From contig JANWZD010000006.1 of NCBI GenBank assembly GCA_025054935.1, forward strand, positions 88,228 to 152,227: a stretch of DNA of 64,000 nucleotides. The letters run 5' to 3'. A program made the position numbers and the translations under genes. Shown piece by piece: positions 32,847-41,822 of this stretch. This DNA comes from Dehalococcoidia bacterium. GTDB lineage: Bacteria; Chloroflexota; Dehalococcoidia; SpSt-223. Numbering within the stretch: the first letter of the stretch is position 1; each line of letters begins with the position of its first letter. The notes under the pieces are model-generated. The model did no database searches. It was not told where the DNA came from and saw only the letters and a program-made list of their open reading frames with translations.

Positions 32847-33236
32847 TTGGAGGGGCCTACGGCATCGTACGCGTCGTATCGAGGCTTCGGATCGCGCGGG
32901 AGCGACCTCCGCCGCCGCGTTGCGCTCGCCTTCATCGCAATCCTGTCGGTCGTGCTCCTTTTCGATCTCACCGCCTCCGGCGCCCTTGCCCGCATCGCCG
33001 GCCCAGACTCGACTCAATACGGATGGGCGATGCACGAATTTGCGCTGCGCGAAGCGCCGCGGATGACCTCGCCCCGGGTGCAGATGGTGCGTCCGGGCAC
33101 GCGGCTGAAGCTGATCGACAGCGCCGGAGGCGAGATCCTCGACCCAAGCGGGCCTTCTCCCTCGAAATGGTATCTCGTCAAACCTGCCGATGGCGGCGAG
33201 GCGGGCTGGGTCTACTCCGGCTGGATCCGCCGCTAG
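32847..33236 (+). CDS. Exported SH3-like domain protein
   Basis: 129 residues from a TTG at 32847; no clear ribosome site, so the start is uncertain. A basic segment and a hydrophobic helix (ALAFIAILSVVLLFDLTASG, about 26-45) act as signal anchor. The remaining 80 residues form an SH3b-like domain (FALREAPRMTSPRVQMVRPG, GWVYSGWIRR). It is divergent from the other SH3b gene, and its stop overlaps that of convergent hisB by 4 bp. Confidence 0.6.
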   Translation: MEGPTASYASYRGFGSRGSDLRRRVALAFIAILSVVLLFDLTASGALARIAGPDSTQYGWAMHEFALREAPRMTSPRVQMVRPGTRLKLIDSAGGEILDPSGPSPSKWYLVKPADGGEAGWVYSGWIRR

Positions 33237-33838
33237 GCCTCGAGGTACTCCTTTGTCGAGGGCAGCGCGCCAGCGCGCCGCGGATCTTCGGTCAGAGCGT
33301 CGGAGAGCGCGCGCGCGAGGCCTTTGAACGCCGCCTCTGCCCGGTGATGGTCATTGCCGGGGACAAGCAGCCGACAGTGGAGATTGAAGCGCCCCTCAGC
33401 GGCGAAGCTCTCGAGAAAATGCGGGATCAGGTCGGTCGGCAGCGACCCCAGCCGGTCCGTCGCGAACGGCAGGTCGATCACTGCCTTGCCTCGGCCGCCC
33501 AGATCAACCGCAACGAGGACTAAGCACTCATCCATCGGCATGATGCTGTGGCCCATGCGGCGAATCCCTTTGCGGTCGCCTGCCGCCTCAAGGAGGGCCT
33601 GCCCAAGCACAATCGCGACATCCTCGACTGTGTGATGCGCATCGACGTGAAGGTCGCCCGAGGCGCGGATCGTCATATCGATGCCGCTGTGCCGCGCAAG
33701 CTGGGCGAGCATGTGATCAAGAAAACCGATGCCAGTTGCAATGTCGGCATGGCCGCCGCCATCAAGATCGAGGCGCACTTCGACAGTCGTCTCGGCCGTC
33801 GTTCGGCGGCGTTCTGCCACTCGGCGCGGCGCACTCAT
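33233..33838 (-). CDS. hisB: Imidazoleglycerol-phosphate dehydratase
   Basis: 201 residues. It makes imidazole-acetol phosphate in step six of histidine synthesis. The manganese-binding motifs are visible as IGFLDHMLAQLARHSG (37-52), HHTVEDVAIVLGQAL, and later NDHHRAEAAFKGLARAL. No phosphatase domain is fused, unlike the E. coli bifunctional form. The ATG overlaps the hisC stop by one base. Confidence 0.96.
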   Translation of the reverse strand: MSAPRRVAERRRTTAETTVEVRLDLDGGGHADIATGIGFLDHMLAQLARHSGIDMTIRASGDLHVDAHHTVEDVAIVLGQALLEAAGDRKGIRRMGHSIMPMDECLVLVAVDLGGRGKAVIDLPFATDRLGSLPTDLIPHFLESFAAEGRFNLHCRLLVPGNDHHRAEAAFKGLARALSDALTEDPRRAGALPSTKEYLEA

Positions 33839-34953
33839 CAGGCGGCAACCTCCTCCGGCAGGATGGTCGCGAGCGCGGCTGCCAGCCGGTCGGTATCTTC
33901 AGGCCGCCCTACGCTCACCCGGAGCGCATTCGCGAGCAAGGGGGTATCGTAATACCGGACAAGCACCCCCCGACGACGCAGCGCATCGCGCAAGGCGCGC
34001 GCGCTGGCGCCGACGACAGAACAGAAGATGAAATTCGCCGCGCTCTCGACCGGACGAAGATAGGGGCAGGCGGCGAGGGTGGCGGCCACGCGGGCGCGCT
34101 CGGCGAGCAGAGCGCCGATCGTCCGGGCACGATAGTCGGCATCGTCGAGGGCAGCACGGGCAGCCACCGCCGCCGCCACATTGACGTTGTAGGGCGGTTT
34201 GATCCGCAGCAGGGTCTCAGCAACGACCGGCGGGAAGACGCCGTAGCCGACCCGAAGGCCTGCCAAGCCCGCCCACTTGCTGAAGGTGCGCAAGAGGAAG
34301 ACGTGGTCGTAGCGCGCGGTCAGGTCGAGCAGCGTTGTGCCGCTGAACTCGGCGTATGCCTCATCGATCACGAGAGGGACGCCCAGCTCAGCCAGCGCCA
34401 CCGCGCTCGCGCGATCGAGGGGCGTGCCGGTCGGGTTGTTCGGCGCGGCGACCCAGATCAGCTTAGTGCGCGGCGTGATGGCAGCGCGAACCGCCGCCAC
34501 GTCGACAGTGAAATCCGGGCGCCGCGCGACCGGGCGGTAGACCGCGCCGGCATTCTCGATCGAGAAGCGGTACATTCCGAAGGTCGGCACTAGATCAATC
34601 GCCTCGTCCTCGGCAGCGAGAAAGAGCCGGCAGAGGAGATCGATCAGTTCGTCGGCGCCGGCGCCCAACACGACCCGCTCCGGCGCCGTTCCGAGGTAGT
34701 CAGCGACCGCCCGCCGCAGGTCGTTATGGAGCGGGTCGGGGTAGAGGTGGTAGCCGCGGTAGGCCGCGAGCGCTTCGAGCACGCGCGGCGACGGCCCGTA
34801 CGGATTTTCGTTCGCGTCGAGCTTCGCGATCTGGTCGGCAGGAATGCCCAGCTCAGCGCTGAGCGCGGCGAGCGAAGGCACCGGATGATACGGCTCTGCC
34901 GCGCGCAAGTGCGGGCGCATCAGCCGCGCGAGGTCAAGCTGGGTCTGGGTCAC
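33838..34953 (-). CDS. hisC: Histidinol-phosphate aminotransferase
   Basis: 371 residues of the fold-type I PLP family. LDANENPYGPSPRVLEAL (45-62) is the usual N-terminal mark, APNNPTGTPLD lies at 170-180, and the cofactor lysine is Lys226 in RTFSKWAGLAGLRVGYG. It transfers the amino group from glutamate to imidazole-acetol phosphate. Overlaps hisD by 4 bp. Confidence 0.96.
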   Translation of the reverse strand: MTQTQLDLARLMRPHLRAAEPYHPVPSLAALSAELGIPADQIAKLDANENPYGPSPRVLEALAAYRGYHLYPDPLHNDLRRAVADYLGTAPERVVLGAGADELIDLLCRLFLAAEDEAIDLVPTFGMYRFSIENAGAVYRPVARRPDFTVDVAAVRAAITPRTKLIWVAAPNNPTGTPLDRASAVALAELGVPLVIDEAYAEFSGTTLLDLTARYDHVFLLRTFSKWAGLAGLRVGYGVFPPVVAETLLRIKPPYNVNVAAAVAARAALDDADYRARTIGALLAERARVAATLAACPYLRPVESAANFIFCSVVGASARALRDALRRRGVLVRYYDTPLLANALRVSVGRPEDTDRLAAALATILPEEVAA

Positions 34954-36296
34954 GCCTCCCGCTCCGCGCGAATTTCGACCGAGCGCGCATGGGCCGTCAA
35001 TCCTTCCGCGCGCGCGAGCGTCGCGGTGGCCGGGATGAGCGCCGCCATCTTCTCCTTGCTGAGCGCGATCACGCTGATCAGCTTGACAAAATCATCGACG
35101 GTGAGGGGCGAATTAAAGCGCGCCGTTCCTCCCGTCGGCATCACGTGGCTCGGCCCTACAACATAATCGCCGAGCGCTTCCGTTGAATGCTCGCCGACAA
35201 ACACCCCCCCCGCATTTTTGACCGCCGGCAGCCACTGCCACGGGTCGCGCAGATGAAGGCAGAGATGCTCAGGACCGTACTCATTCATCAGCGCGAACGC
35301 TGTGGCGAGGTCGGGGGTGACGACGATCCCGCCGCGGTCAGCGACTGCAGCGCGCGCGATTGGCGCCCGATCGAGCTGCGGCAGCTGGCGTTCGATCTCC
35401 TTGGCCGTCTGCTCGGCGAGGACGCGCGAGTCCGTCAGCAGGATCGGCTGGGCTAAGATATCGTGCTCGGCCTGCGCGAGCAGGTCCGCGGCGCAGAGCG
35501 ACGGGTCGGCGTGGCCATCGGCGATGATCATCGTCTCCGTTGGGCCAGCGAGCGCGTCAATCGCGACCAGCCCATACACCTTCCGTTTGGCAAGAGTGAC
35601 AAACAGGTTGCCCGGACCGAGGATTTTATCTACGCGCGGCACGCTCTCCGTGCCGAACGCCAGCGCGCCGATTGCCTGCGCGCCGCCGACCCGAAAGATC
35701 CGATCGACCCCGGCGATATCTGCCGCGACCAGCGTTGTCGCCGGGAGAGAGCCGTCCCGCCCGCAGGGCGACGTCAGCACAACCTCGCGAACCCCGGCGA
35801 CCCGCGCCGGAACTGCGGACATAATCACCGTTGAGGGGTAGGCTGCTGTGCCGCCCGGCACGTAGATGCCGACGCGATCGAGAGGGCGGATGAGTTGACC
35901 GTAGCCCTCCTCGAAGTCGATCCAGCTGTTCCGCCGCTGCCGCTCATGGAAGGCGCGCACCCGCGCTGCCGCGAAGCGCAGCGCTTCAACGACGGCGGCG
36001 TCGAGGGCCGCGTACGCGCGCTCGATCTCGTCGCGCCCAACTTCAAGCGAGGAAAGGGCGACACCGTCAATGCGGCGTGCAAGGTCAATCAAGGCATGGT
36101 CGCCATCGACTCGAACCGCGGTCAGGATCCGGTCGACAACTTCGTCGGCGCTCAGTTCCTCGCCCCACTGCTCGCGGATGCGGGCACGCACGCTCTCGGG
36201 GAGGGCAACTGCCTCCATCGGCGTGCGCTCGATGAGCTGACGGCGCGCCTCAGCGAGGTCGACGAACACGCGGATGCCGCGCTCAGTGGTTGTCAT
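34950..36296 (-). CDS. hisD: Histidinol dehydrogenase
   Basis: 448 residues. Oxidises histidinol to histidine in two NAD-dependent steps with zinc. Seen: YVPGGTAAYPSTVIMSAVPA, ILGPGNLFVTLAKRKVYG, GPTETMIIADGHADPSL, EHDILAQPILLTDS, and the C-terminal active-site region NEYGPEHLCLHL with VGPSHVMPTGGTARF. Length is normal. It starts 9 nt after hisG ends and overlaps hisC by 4 bp. Confidence 0.97.
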   Translation of the reverse strand: MTTTERGIRVFVDLAEARRQLIERTPMEAVALPESVRARIREQWGEELSADEVVDRILTAVRVDGDHALIDLARRIDGVALSSLEVGRDEIERAYAALDAAVVEALRFAAARVRAFHERQRRNSWIDFEEGYGQLIRPLDRVGIYVPGGTAAYPSTVIMSAVPARVAGVREVVLTSPCGRDGSLPATTLVAADIAGVDRIFRVGGAQAIGALAFGTESVPRVDKILGPGNLFVTLAKRKVYGLVAIDALAGPTETMIIADGHADPSLCAADLLAQAEHDILAQPILLTDSRVLAEQTAKEIERQLPQLDRAPIARAAVADRGGIVVTPDLATAFALMNEYGPEHLCLHLRDPWQWLPAVKNAGGVFVGEHSTEALGDYVVGPSHVMPTGGTARFNSPLTVDDFVKLISVIALSKEKMAALIPATATLARAEGLTAHARSVEIRAEREA

Positions 36297-36305
36297 GCTT
36301 CGTCC

Positions 36306-37340
36306 TCAAGACCGCGCGCGCACCGGCGCAGCGGAAGGAAGGTCTAACTCGTCAAGCAAGCGCTCGTAGTGGAGAGAACGGCTTTCGAAGACATAAGTCG
36401 CCGGGAGGACGGTCACGCCGCTGCCTCCAACCGCCCGCAGGTGTTCGACCGCCTCAAGCAGGAAGTCCTCGCGGACGACGATCGCAACGGCGTACCACCG
36501 GTCGGGGCCTTGGCCATACACCCGGCTCACCGTCGGCCCGGCGAGGCCCGCAAGTTCGGGCCGCGCCCAAATCTGCTCCGCCACCTGCTCTTCGGACTCC
36601 CCGCGAATATTAGCGGTGATGCGCAGAAAGCCGGTGGCGCGGCGGCGCGCCTCGATCAGTTCGAGAACTTTGCGGACCCCTGCTAAGCGTTCGGGGCAGG
36701 CGCGCAGCGTCCGCCGATTGGCGATCAGGCAGGCTTGGGAGCGGAGGATCGTCCCGCCGATGATTGTCTTCAAATGGTTCTCGCGGAGGGTGGTGCCGCT
36801 TGAGGTGAGGTCGGCGATCAAGTCTGCGTTGCCGATATTCGGCGCTGCCTCCATTGCTCCCTGCGAGTCGACGAGCGTGAAGTGCGTGATCCCGTTCTGC
36901 AGCAGAAACTCGCTCGTCAAGTTGCGGTACTTCGTCGCGATCCGGAGGTCGCGCCCGCGCTCATGGAATTCAAGCGCGACATCCGCGAGGTCCCCGATAG
37001 TCGTCACGTCGATCCACGCATCGGGAACGGCGAGCACCAGTTCGCAGTTGCTGTAGCCGAGATCGTCGATGACGATGACGAGGGAGTCGCGGCCGCGCTG
37101 GCTCTCGCGAACGTTGTTCAAGCCGGTGATCCCGATGTCGGCGCTGCCGTCCGCCACTTGGGTAACGACATCATCGACGCGCTGAAAGACGACGGACGCG
37201 TTCGGCACGGCCGGGATCGTCGCCTGATACTGACGAGGATTTGGGCGCAAGACGGGCAGGCCGGCTGCGGCCAAGAAGCTGAGCGTCGGCGCCTCCATCT
37301 CGCCTTTGCTCGGCAAGACGATGCGAAGCGAGCAGGTCAT
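36306..37340 (-). CDS. hisG: ATP phosphoribosyltransferase, long form
   Basis: 344 residues, longer than the short form (about 210) and the E. coli long form (299). It catalyses the first step, joining ATP and PRPP. The catalytic domains hold LRIVLPSKGEME (4-16), GSADIGITGLNNVRE (90-105 approx) and NADLIADLTSSGTTLRENH. The last 80-100 residues (TVSRVYGQGPDRWYAVAIVV onward) look like the HisG_C regulatory domain that binds histidine. A HisZ-like gene overlaps upstream by 4 bp, although HisZ normally partners the short form. Confidence 0.93.
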   Translation of the reverse strand: MTCSLRIVLPSKGEMEAPTLSFLAAAGLPVLRPNPRQYQATIPAVPNASVVFQRVDDVVTQVADGSADIGITGLNNVRESQRGRDSLVIVIDDLGYSNCELVLAVPDAWIDVTTIGDLADVALEFHERGRDLRIATKYRNLTSEFLLQNGITHFTLVDSQGAMEAAPNIGNADLIADLTSSGTTLRENHLKTIIGGTILRSQACLIANRRTLRACPERLAGVRKVLELIEARRRATGFLRITANIRGESEEQVAEQIWARPELAGLAGPTVSRVYGQGPDRWYAVAIVVREDFLLEAVEHLRAVGGSGVTVLPATYVFESRSLHYERLLDELDLPSAAPVRARS

Positions 37341-38542
37341 GCGCAGCCTGCCCGCGCCGCCGCGAAGGCGCTCGCCGTCTCACGCAGCGCCTCAGCGAGA
37401 GCGTTGACGTTATAGGCAAAGCCGGCAGCAGGGACATCGGGGCCGCCGAGCGCGCGGACCAGCCCATCGTAGCGTCCGCCGCCGCAGAGGGGCTGCCCAC
37501 CGTCGTGGGGATGACGGATGTCGAAGACAAAGCCCGTGTAGTAGCCCAACTCGCGCGACAGGCCGAAATCGACGTCGATTTCCTCTACTCCCCCGCGCCG
37601 CGCGGCAGCGACCAACGCCTCTAAGTCGCTCAAGGAAGGAGCAGCGAGCCCCTCGGCGGCAAGAAGGGCGCGCGCCCGCTGGATGGTCGGCTCGGCCGCG
37701 CCGTGAAGCGCGGCAAAGCGGCCGGCAAACTGCAGCGCTCGCTCGACCGTCGCCGGGTCGTCCCAGCCGCCCAGCTTGCGCAGCAGCCGCCCCACAATCT
37801 GATCCGGATGGCGGCCGCCGAGCAGGTCGATATTCATGCTGCTGAGCAAGCCGCGCACAACGGTCCGCGCCTGCTCGTCGCCAAGCCCTTGGATCGCCTG
37901 TTTTACTTTCGCGGCATCGGGGTCACTCGCGGTCAGGCCAAGCTCATTGAGGCGTGTTCGCAGCTCCTCTCGTCCCGCTGGCAGCCGCAACCGGTCGATC
38001 CCCGCCACGATCGTCGCCGTCGTCCGCTCTCCGAGGCCGAACCCGCCTATCGCCTCACCGAAGACCCCGACATGCCCCAGAACGAGCCGCCATCCCCCAA
38101 CGCCGAGCCGGCGCAGGCCGCCCGCCGCCAGCCCCAGCAGGTCGGCATCGGCTTCCACGCCAGACAGCCCGATCGCCTCCACGCCGGCCTGAGTCCAGAT
38201 CCGCATCTCCGCCCGCGGATCGAAGCGGAACACTGGACCTGCGTAGTGCCAGCGGACCGCTGCGCCGGCAGGCTGAACGCCGGCGAGGTAAGCGCGCACC
38301 GCCGAGGCAGTGAACTCCGGGCGCAGACTGACGCGGGTGCCGTCCGGCTCCACAAAGGAGTACAGCCGAGTGAGGAGCCCCCCGCCTCCCTTGCGGACGT
38401 AGAGTTCGGTCGGCTCAATGATCGGCAGCTCAACCCCAGCGTATCCGTGCTCTTCAAACCACGTCCGGAACGCATCGAGAATTCGCTGGCGAGCAGCATG
38501 CTCCGGCGGCAGATAATCGCGGGCACCACGGACACGATTCAC
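37337..38542 (-). CDS. hisZ: HisRS-like ATP phosphoribosyltransferase regulatory subunit
   Basis: 401 residues from a GTG at 38542. It has the class II synthetase core of HisRS: GARDYLPPEHAARQRIL, SLRPEFTASAVRAYLAG, and the histidine-A motif ELGYYTGFVFDIRHP with GGGRYDGLVRALG. The protein ends soon after motif 3, so the anticodon-binding domain of a true HisRS is missing. The motif 2 loop (RFDPRAEMRIWTQAGVEAIG) lacks the RQFHQ typical of a charging enzyme. Hence HisZ is preferred over hisS. First gene of the his operon. Confidence 0.85.
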   Translation of the reverse strand: MNRVRGARDYLPPEHAARQRILDAFRTWFEEHGYAGVELPIIEPTELYVRKGGGGLLTRLYSFVEPDGTRVSLRPEFTASAVRAYLAGVQPAGAAVRWHYAGPVFRFDPRAEMRIWTQAGVEAIGLSGVEADADLLGLAAGGLRRLGVGGWRLVLGHVGVFGEAIGGFGLGERTTATIVAGIDRLRLPAGREELRTRLNELGLTASDPDAAKVKQAIQGLGDEQARTVVRGLLSSMNIDLLGGRHPDQIVGRLLRKLGGWDDPATVERALQFAGRFAALHGAAEPTIQRARALLAAEGLAAPSLSDLEALVAAARRGGVEEIDVDFGLSRELGYYTGFVFDIRHPHDGGQPLCGGGRYDGLVRALGGPDVPAAGFAYNVNALAEALRETASAFAAARAGCA

Positions 38543-38590
38543 GAGGACGGCACTCCCGACCGAGGCTGCTCAGTCGTTTCCATTTGACCG

Positions 38591-38620
38591 ATTGTACCGG
38601 CGCGAGGCGCTCGCAGACAA
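38591..38620 (-). promoter_or_regulatory. Candidate his operon promoter
   Basis: On the minus strand TTGTCT (38620-38615) and TACAAT (38596-38591) are separated by 18 bp. A start near 38584 leaves about 42 nt before hisZ, too little for a classical His-codon leader peptide attenuator. Confidence 0.45.
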
Positions 38621-38908
38621 ACAGTGGGCGCCGGTCGCGTTCCCGAGTATGCAGCGGCGTCTCCCTTAGGTGAAGCGGCGGACGATGCCGCAGCCGGCAG
38701 TCCCCCTGCACTCTGCGACCGCGAAGAACGGACAGGAACATGCGGGCCGCTCCGGCAAGCGGCGCCCGCCGAGAGGCGCCACGATGGGCGTGCCGCGTCG
38801 GAACGGCCGTTCGTCGGCCGCGGCCGGTTTCGGCCAGAAGCGGAACTTGTCGTCAGCCGCCGAGCCGTTGTGTACGATTCAGCGGCCTTCTCGGCCCCTG
38901 GAGGCTTC
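38621..38908. other. Intergenic region upstream of the lipoprotein/glycan cluster
   Basis: No gene is supported in the gap between hisZ and the lipoprotein apart from the two promoter regions. A possible plus-strand promoter is TTGTCG (38847-38852) with TACGAT (38873-38878), but the 20-bp spacer is long. GGAGG at 38900-38904 serves the lipoprotein start. Confidence 0.45.
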
Positions 38909-40129
38909 GTGCTCCCGCGAGCGCCACTCATCGCGTTGCTACTTTCGACCCTGCTTCCTGTCTCGGCCGGCTGCCAGCCGACACCGTTGCTCTCCGGGGT
39001 CGCGATCTCCGCGCCGGTGATCTCGCCGAATGGCGATTCGATCGACGATGAGGCGATCATCACCTATACCGTCGGCCGCCAGGCGTTTGTCTCTATTCTC
39101 TTCCGAGATGGAGCGGGACGCGAGTACCTCTTCCGCGACCGGGAGCCTCGCTCGGCCGGCAGCTACCAGGCGCGCTTCAATGGCGTTGCGCCGGTCGATG
39201 ACGGCAAGGCGACGCGGCGCGTGATGCCGGACGGCCCGTACACCTTCACTGTCATTGCCGAAGACCTCGCCGGCGAGCGGGCCGAAGCGACGGGACAGGT
39301 CACCCTCGTCAACGGCGACCATCGCCCGGTGATGATCACCAACCTCGTCCTCTCCCTCCCCGGCGCAGCAGGGCAAGTGGCAACCCGGAGCGCCGAGGTC
39401 GTCGAGATCTCGCCGAACGGCGACGGCGTGGATGACGAGGCGATCATCTCCTACGGCATCTCAAAAGACGCCGAGGTGGTCGTGTTCGCGAAGGATGCAA
39501 ACGGGCGGGTGATCCTGATCGACGAGCGCACGCCGCGCAAAGCGGCGCTCTATACCCATTACTGGAACGGAACTGCCAGCGGCCGGCTTGTTCCCGATGG
39601 AGCGTACACCATCCACGTCCAAGCGTTCGACAAGGCGGGCAATGTCTCTGAGGAGGTCCGCACCCTCGTCGTCCGCGGCGCTGGCAAACCCGACCTGCGG
39701 ATCACCCGGGTTGAGTTCACTCCGACTGCGATCCCCATCGGGGGAACGCTCAACGTGACGATCCACGTCCGCAATTTCGGGGAGGTGCCGATCAAGACGA
39801 TGGGGCCGCCCCCCGGCACCCACTACCGGACCGACCAGACGTTCAACTACTGGACCGACGAAACGGGCACGCCCAAGTACTACGAGCGTCCCGGCCGCTG
39901 GCGCGTCGCTGTCAGCTGGAATACTGCCGGTAGTCCCTATCCCATCCGTTGGGGGCTGTTCGAGGACCTCGACCGCGAACTGCTGCCCGGCGAAGAAGCC
40001 GTCATCACCGGGACGATCACGGTCCTGCCCCGTCAGCGCGAATTTCGTGTCTGGGCAGCGGTCGAGCAGGGCGGCGTCGGCTTCCCCGGCGGCGAAGTGG
40101 GACTCAAAACAATTATCGTCAACTACTGA
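38909..40129 (+). CDS. Lipoprotein with two FlgD-like Ig repeats and a CARDB-type domain
   Basis: 406 residues from a GTG at 38909, with GGAGG 4 nt upstream. A type II signal peptide ends in the lipobox VSAGC, so the mature protein starts at a lipidated Cys near residue 22. Two repeats begin with ISPNGDSIDDEAIITYTV and ISPNGDGVDDEAIISYGI. Each ends in a PDGAYTI or PDGPYTF turn, as in FlgD-like and gliding-motility C-terminal domains. The last 130 residues (PDLRITRVEFTPTAIPIGG onward) resemble CARDB adhesion domains. It shares one base with the first glycosyltransferase start, so it probably belongs to the same surface-glycan operon, perhaps as an anchor or sensor. Confidence 0.8.
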   Translation: MLPRAPLIALLLSTLLPVSAGCQPTPLLSGVAISAPVISPNGDSIDDEAIITYTVGRQAFVSILFRDGAGREYLFRDREPRSAGSYQARFNGVAPVDDGKATRRVMPDGPYTFTVIAEDLAGERAEATGQVTLVNGDHRPVMITNLVLSLPGAAGQVATRSAEVVEISPNGDGVDDEAIISYGISKDAEVVVFAKDANGRVILIDERTPRKAALYTHYWNGTASGRLVPDGAYTIHVQAFDKAGNVSEEVRTLVVRGAGKPDLRITRVEFTPTAIPIGGTLNVTIHVRNFGEVPIKTMGPPPGTHYRTDQTFNYWTDETGTPKYYERPGRWRVAVSWNTAGSPYPIRWGLFEDLDRELLPGEEAVITGTITVLPRQREFRVWAAVEQGGVGFPGGEVGLKTIIVNY

Positions 40130-41070
40130 TGCTCGATCTCGCCGTCGTGATCGTCTCGTACAACACCCGCGAGCTGCTGCGCGGCTGTCTGCGCTCGCTC
40201 GCGGCCGATGCGCCCGCCGAGATTTGGGTCGTCGATAACGGCTCGAGCGACGGCTCGCGGGAGATGGTGCAGGCGGAGTTTCCAGCCGTTCACCTGCTCT
40301 GCCCCGAGGAGAACCTCGGTTTCGCGGCCGGAAACAATCTCGCGCTCGCGCAAACCCGGGCGCGCTACGTCTGCCTGCTCAATCCGGACACGGTGGTGCA
40401 CGACCGGGCGCTGACCGTGCTGGTCGAGTTTCTGGAGCGGACGCCGGACGCAGCGGTCGCCGGACCGCAGCTGCTCAACCCCGACGGCAGCTACCAGCAC
40501 TCGGCCTTCCGCTTTCCGGGGCTCGCGCAAGCCGTCCTCGACCTCGTGCCAGTCCCGCCGCGGCTGCTCCACAGCCGGCTGAACGGCCGCTATCGTCAGG
40601 GCGGCACAGTCCCCTTCGAAATCGATCATCCGCTCGGCGCCTGCTTCGTCGTCCGGCGCGCTGTTATCGACGAGGTGGGTCTGCTCGATCCTGCCTTCTT
40701 CATGTACTGCGAGGAGGTCGACTGGTGCTGGCGGATCAAACGTGCAGGCTGGCGGATCTTCGCTGTGCCGGCCGCCCGAGTGACCCACTTCGGCGGCCAG
40801 AGCACGGGGCAGCGGCGCGACGAGATGTTCGTCGAGTTGTACCGCAGCCGCCTCCTGCTCTACGACCGCTACCACGGCCCGCTCACCCGCCGTCTCTACC
40901 GCTGGCTGGTCCGCTGGGGGATCGGCGACGAGCGTTTCAGGAAAGCGGCCTCCCCGCGCCGCGCCGACGCGGAGGCCGGAACACCGGCTACGGCAGACGA
41001 GCGGCTGCGCGAGGCACCCCCGGCCCCGCCTGCCGCCGAGCGTGCAGAAGGAGGCAGACTACCGCTATGA
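40129..41070 (+). CDS. Family 2 glycosyltransferase (rhamnosyltransferase-like)
   Basis: 313 residues from the ATG at 40129, which shares a base with the preceding stop; a longer frame from 39949 is antisense-free but overlaps the lipoprotein and is rejected. GT-A fold: VVIVSYNTRELLRGCLRSL (6-24), VVDNGSSDGS (34-43), the NPD metal-binding variant at 85-87, and MYCEEVDWCWRIKRAGWRI (about 198-216). It transfers a nucleotide-sugar-derived residue, probably to a lipid-linked acceptor on the cytoplasmic face. A proline- and alanine-rich tail follows. ATGA overlap with the next gene. Confidence 0.88.
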   Translation: MLDLAVVIVSYNTRELLRGCLRSLAADAPAEIWVVDNGSSDGSREMVQAEFPAVHLLCPEENLGFAAGNNLALAQTRARYVCLLNPDTVVHDRALTVLVEFLERTPDAAVAGPQLLNPDGSYQHSAFRFPGLAQAVLDLVPVPPRLLHSRLNGRYRQGGTVPFEIDHPLGACFVVRRAVIDEVGLLDPAFFMYCEEVDWCWRIKRAGWRIFAVPAARVTHFGGQSTGQRRDEMFVELYRSRLLLYDRYHGPLTRRLYRWLVRWGIGDERFRKAASPRRADAEAGTPATADERLREAPPAPPAAERAEGGRLPL

Positions 41071-41822
41071 CTCCAACGCCCCGCGTGACCGGCGCCGTGA
41101 TCGCGCGCGACGAGGAGACAACTATCGCCGGCTGCCTCCGCAGCCTCGCCTGGACGGACGAGCTGCTGGTGATTGATAGCGGCAGCCGAGACCGGACGGT
41201 CGAGATCGCGCGCCGTAGCGGCGCGCGCGTTGAGCACCGCCCGTTCACCAACTTCGCTGAGCAGCGCAATGCCGCGCTCGACTGGGCGGAGACAGAGTGG
41301 GTCTTCTTTCTCGATGCCGATGAGCGGATTAGTCGGCAGCTCGCCGCCGAGGCGCGGGCCGCGCTCGAGCGGCCGGAGGCAGGGTTCTGGATCCCGCGCC
41401 GCAATATCATCCTCGGCCACCGGATGCGCGGCGGGGGCTGGTGGCCGGACAAGCAGCTCCGCCTGCTCCGTCGCGAGCGCGCGCGCTACGACCCAGCCCA
41501 GGGCGTTCACGAAGTCGCTCGCCTCGACGGTCCTGCTGGCGAACTGACGAGCCCGATCATCCACTACAACTATCGGCACCTCCGCCAGCTGTTCGTCAAG
41601 CAGTGGCGCTACGCCCAGCAGGACGCGCTCGACCGCGTTCGGCGTGGCGAGCGGGTGCGTCCGCATCATCTGCTCGCCCAGCCGGCGCGTGCCTTCCACC
41701 GGCGTTTCATCCAGTGGCACGGCTATCGCGACGGTCTCCTCGGCCTCTTCCTTGCCGGGCTGCTCGCTTGGTACGAGCTGGTAACGCTGCTTCTGGTGCG
41801 GCGCTTGGAGCAGAATGCCTGA
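41067..41822 (+). CDS. Family 2 glycosyltransferase (WaaE/KdtX-like)
   Basis: 251 residues. GAVIARDEETTIAGCLRSLA (9-28), VIDSGSRDRTVEIARRSGA, and FFLDADERIS with its DAD metal motif are typical of the WaaE/LPS-core beta-glucosyltransferase-like group. GGGWWPDKQLRLLRR and VHEVARLDG also fit. A hydrophobic segment near the C-terminus (LLGLFLAGLLAWYELVTLLL) may attach it to the membrane. It overlaps both neighbours, so order and level of synthesis are probably fixed by coupling. Confidence 0.88.
   Translation: MTPTPRVTGAVIARDEETTIAGCLRSLAWTDELLVIDSGSRDRTVEIARRSGARVEHRPFTNFAEQRNAALDWAETEWVFFLDADERISRQLAAEARAALERPEAGFWIPRRNIILGHRMRGGGWWPDKQLRLLRRERARYDPAQGVHEVARLDGPAGELTSPIIHYNYRHLRQLFVKQWRYAQQDALDRVRRGERVRPHHLLAQPARAFHRRFIQWHGYRDGLLGLFLAGLLAWYELVTLLLVRRLEQNA

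Noticed and set aside
37337-38542. Histidyl-tRNA synthetase (hisS)
   Set aside because: The anticodon-binding domain is missing and the motif 2 loop is altered; position beside hisG supports hisZ.
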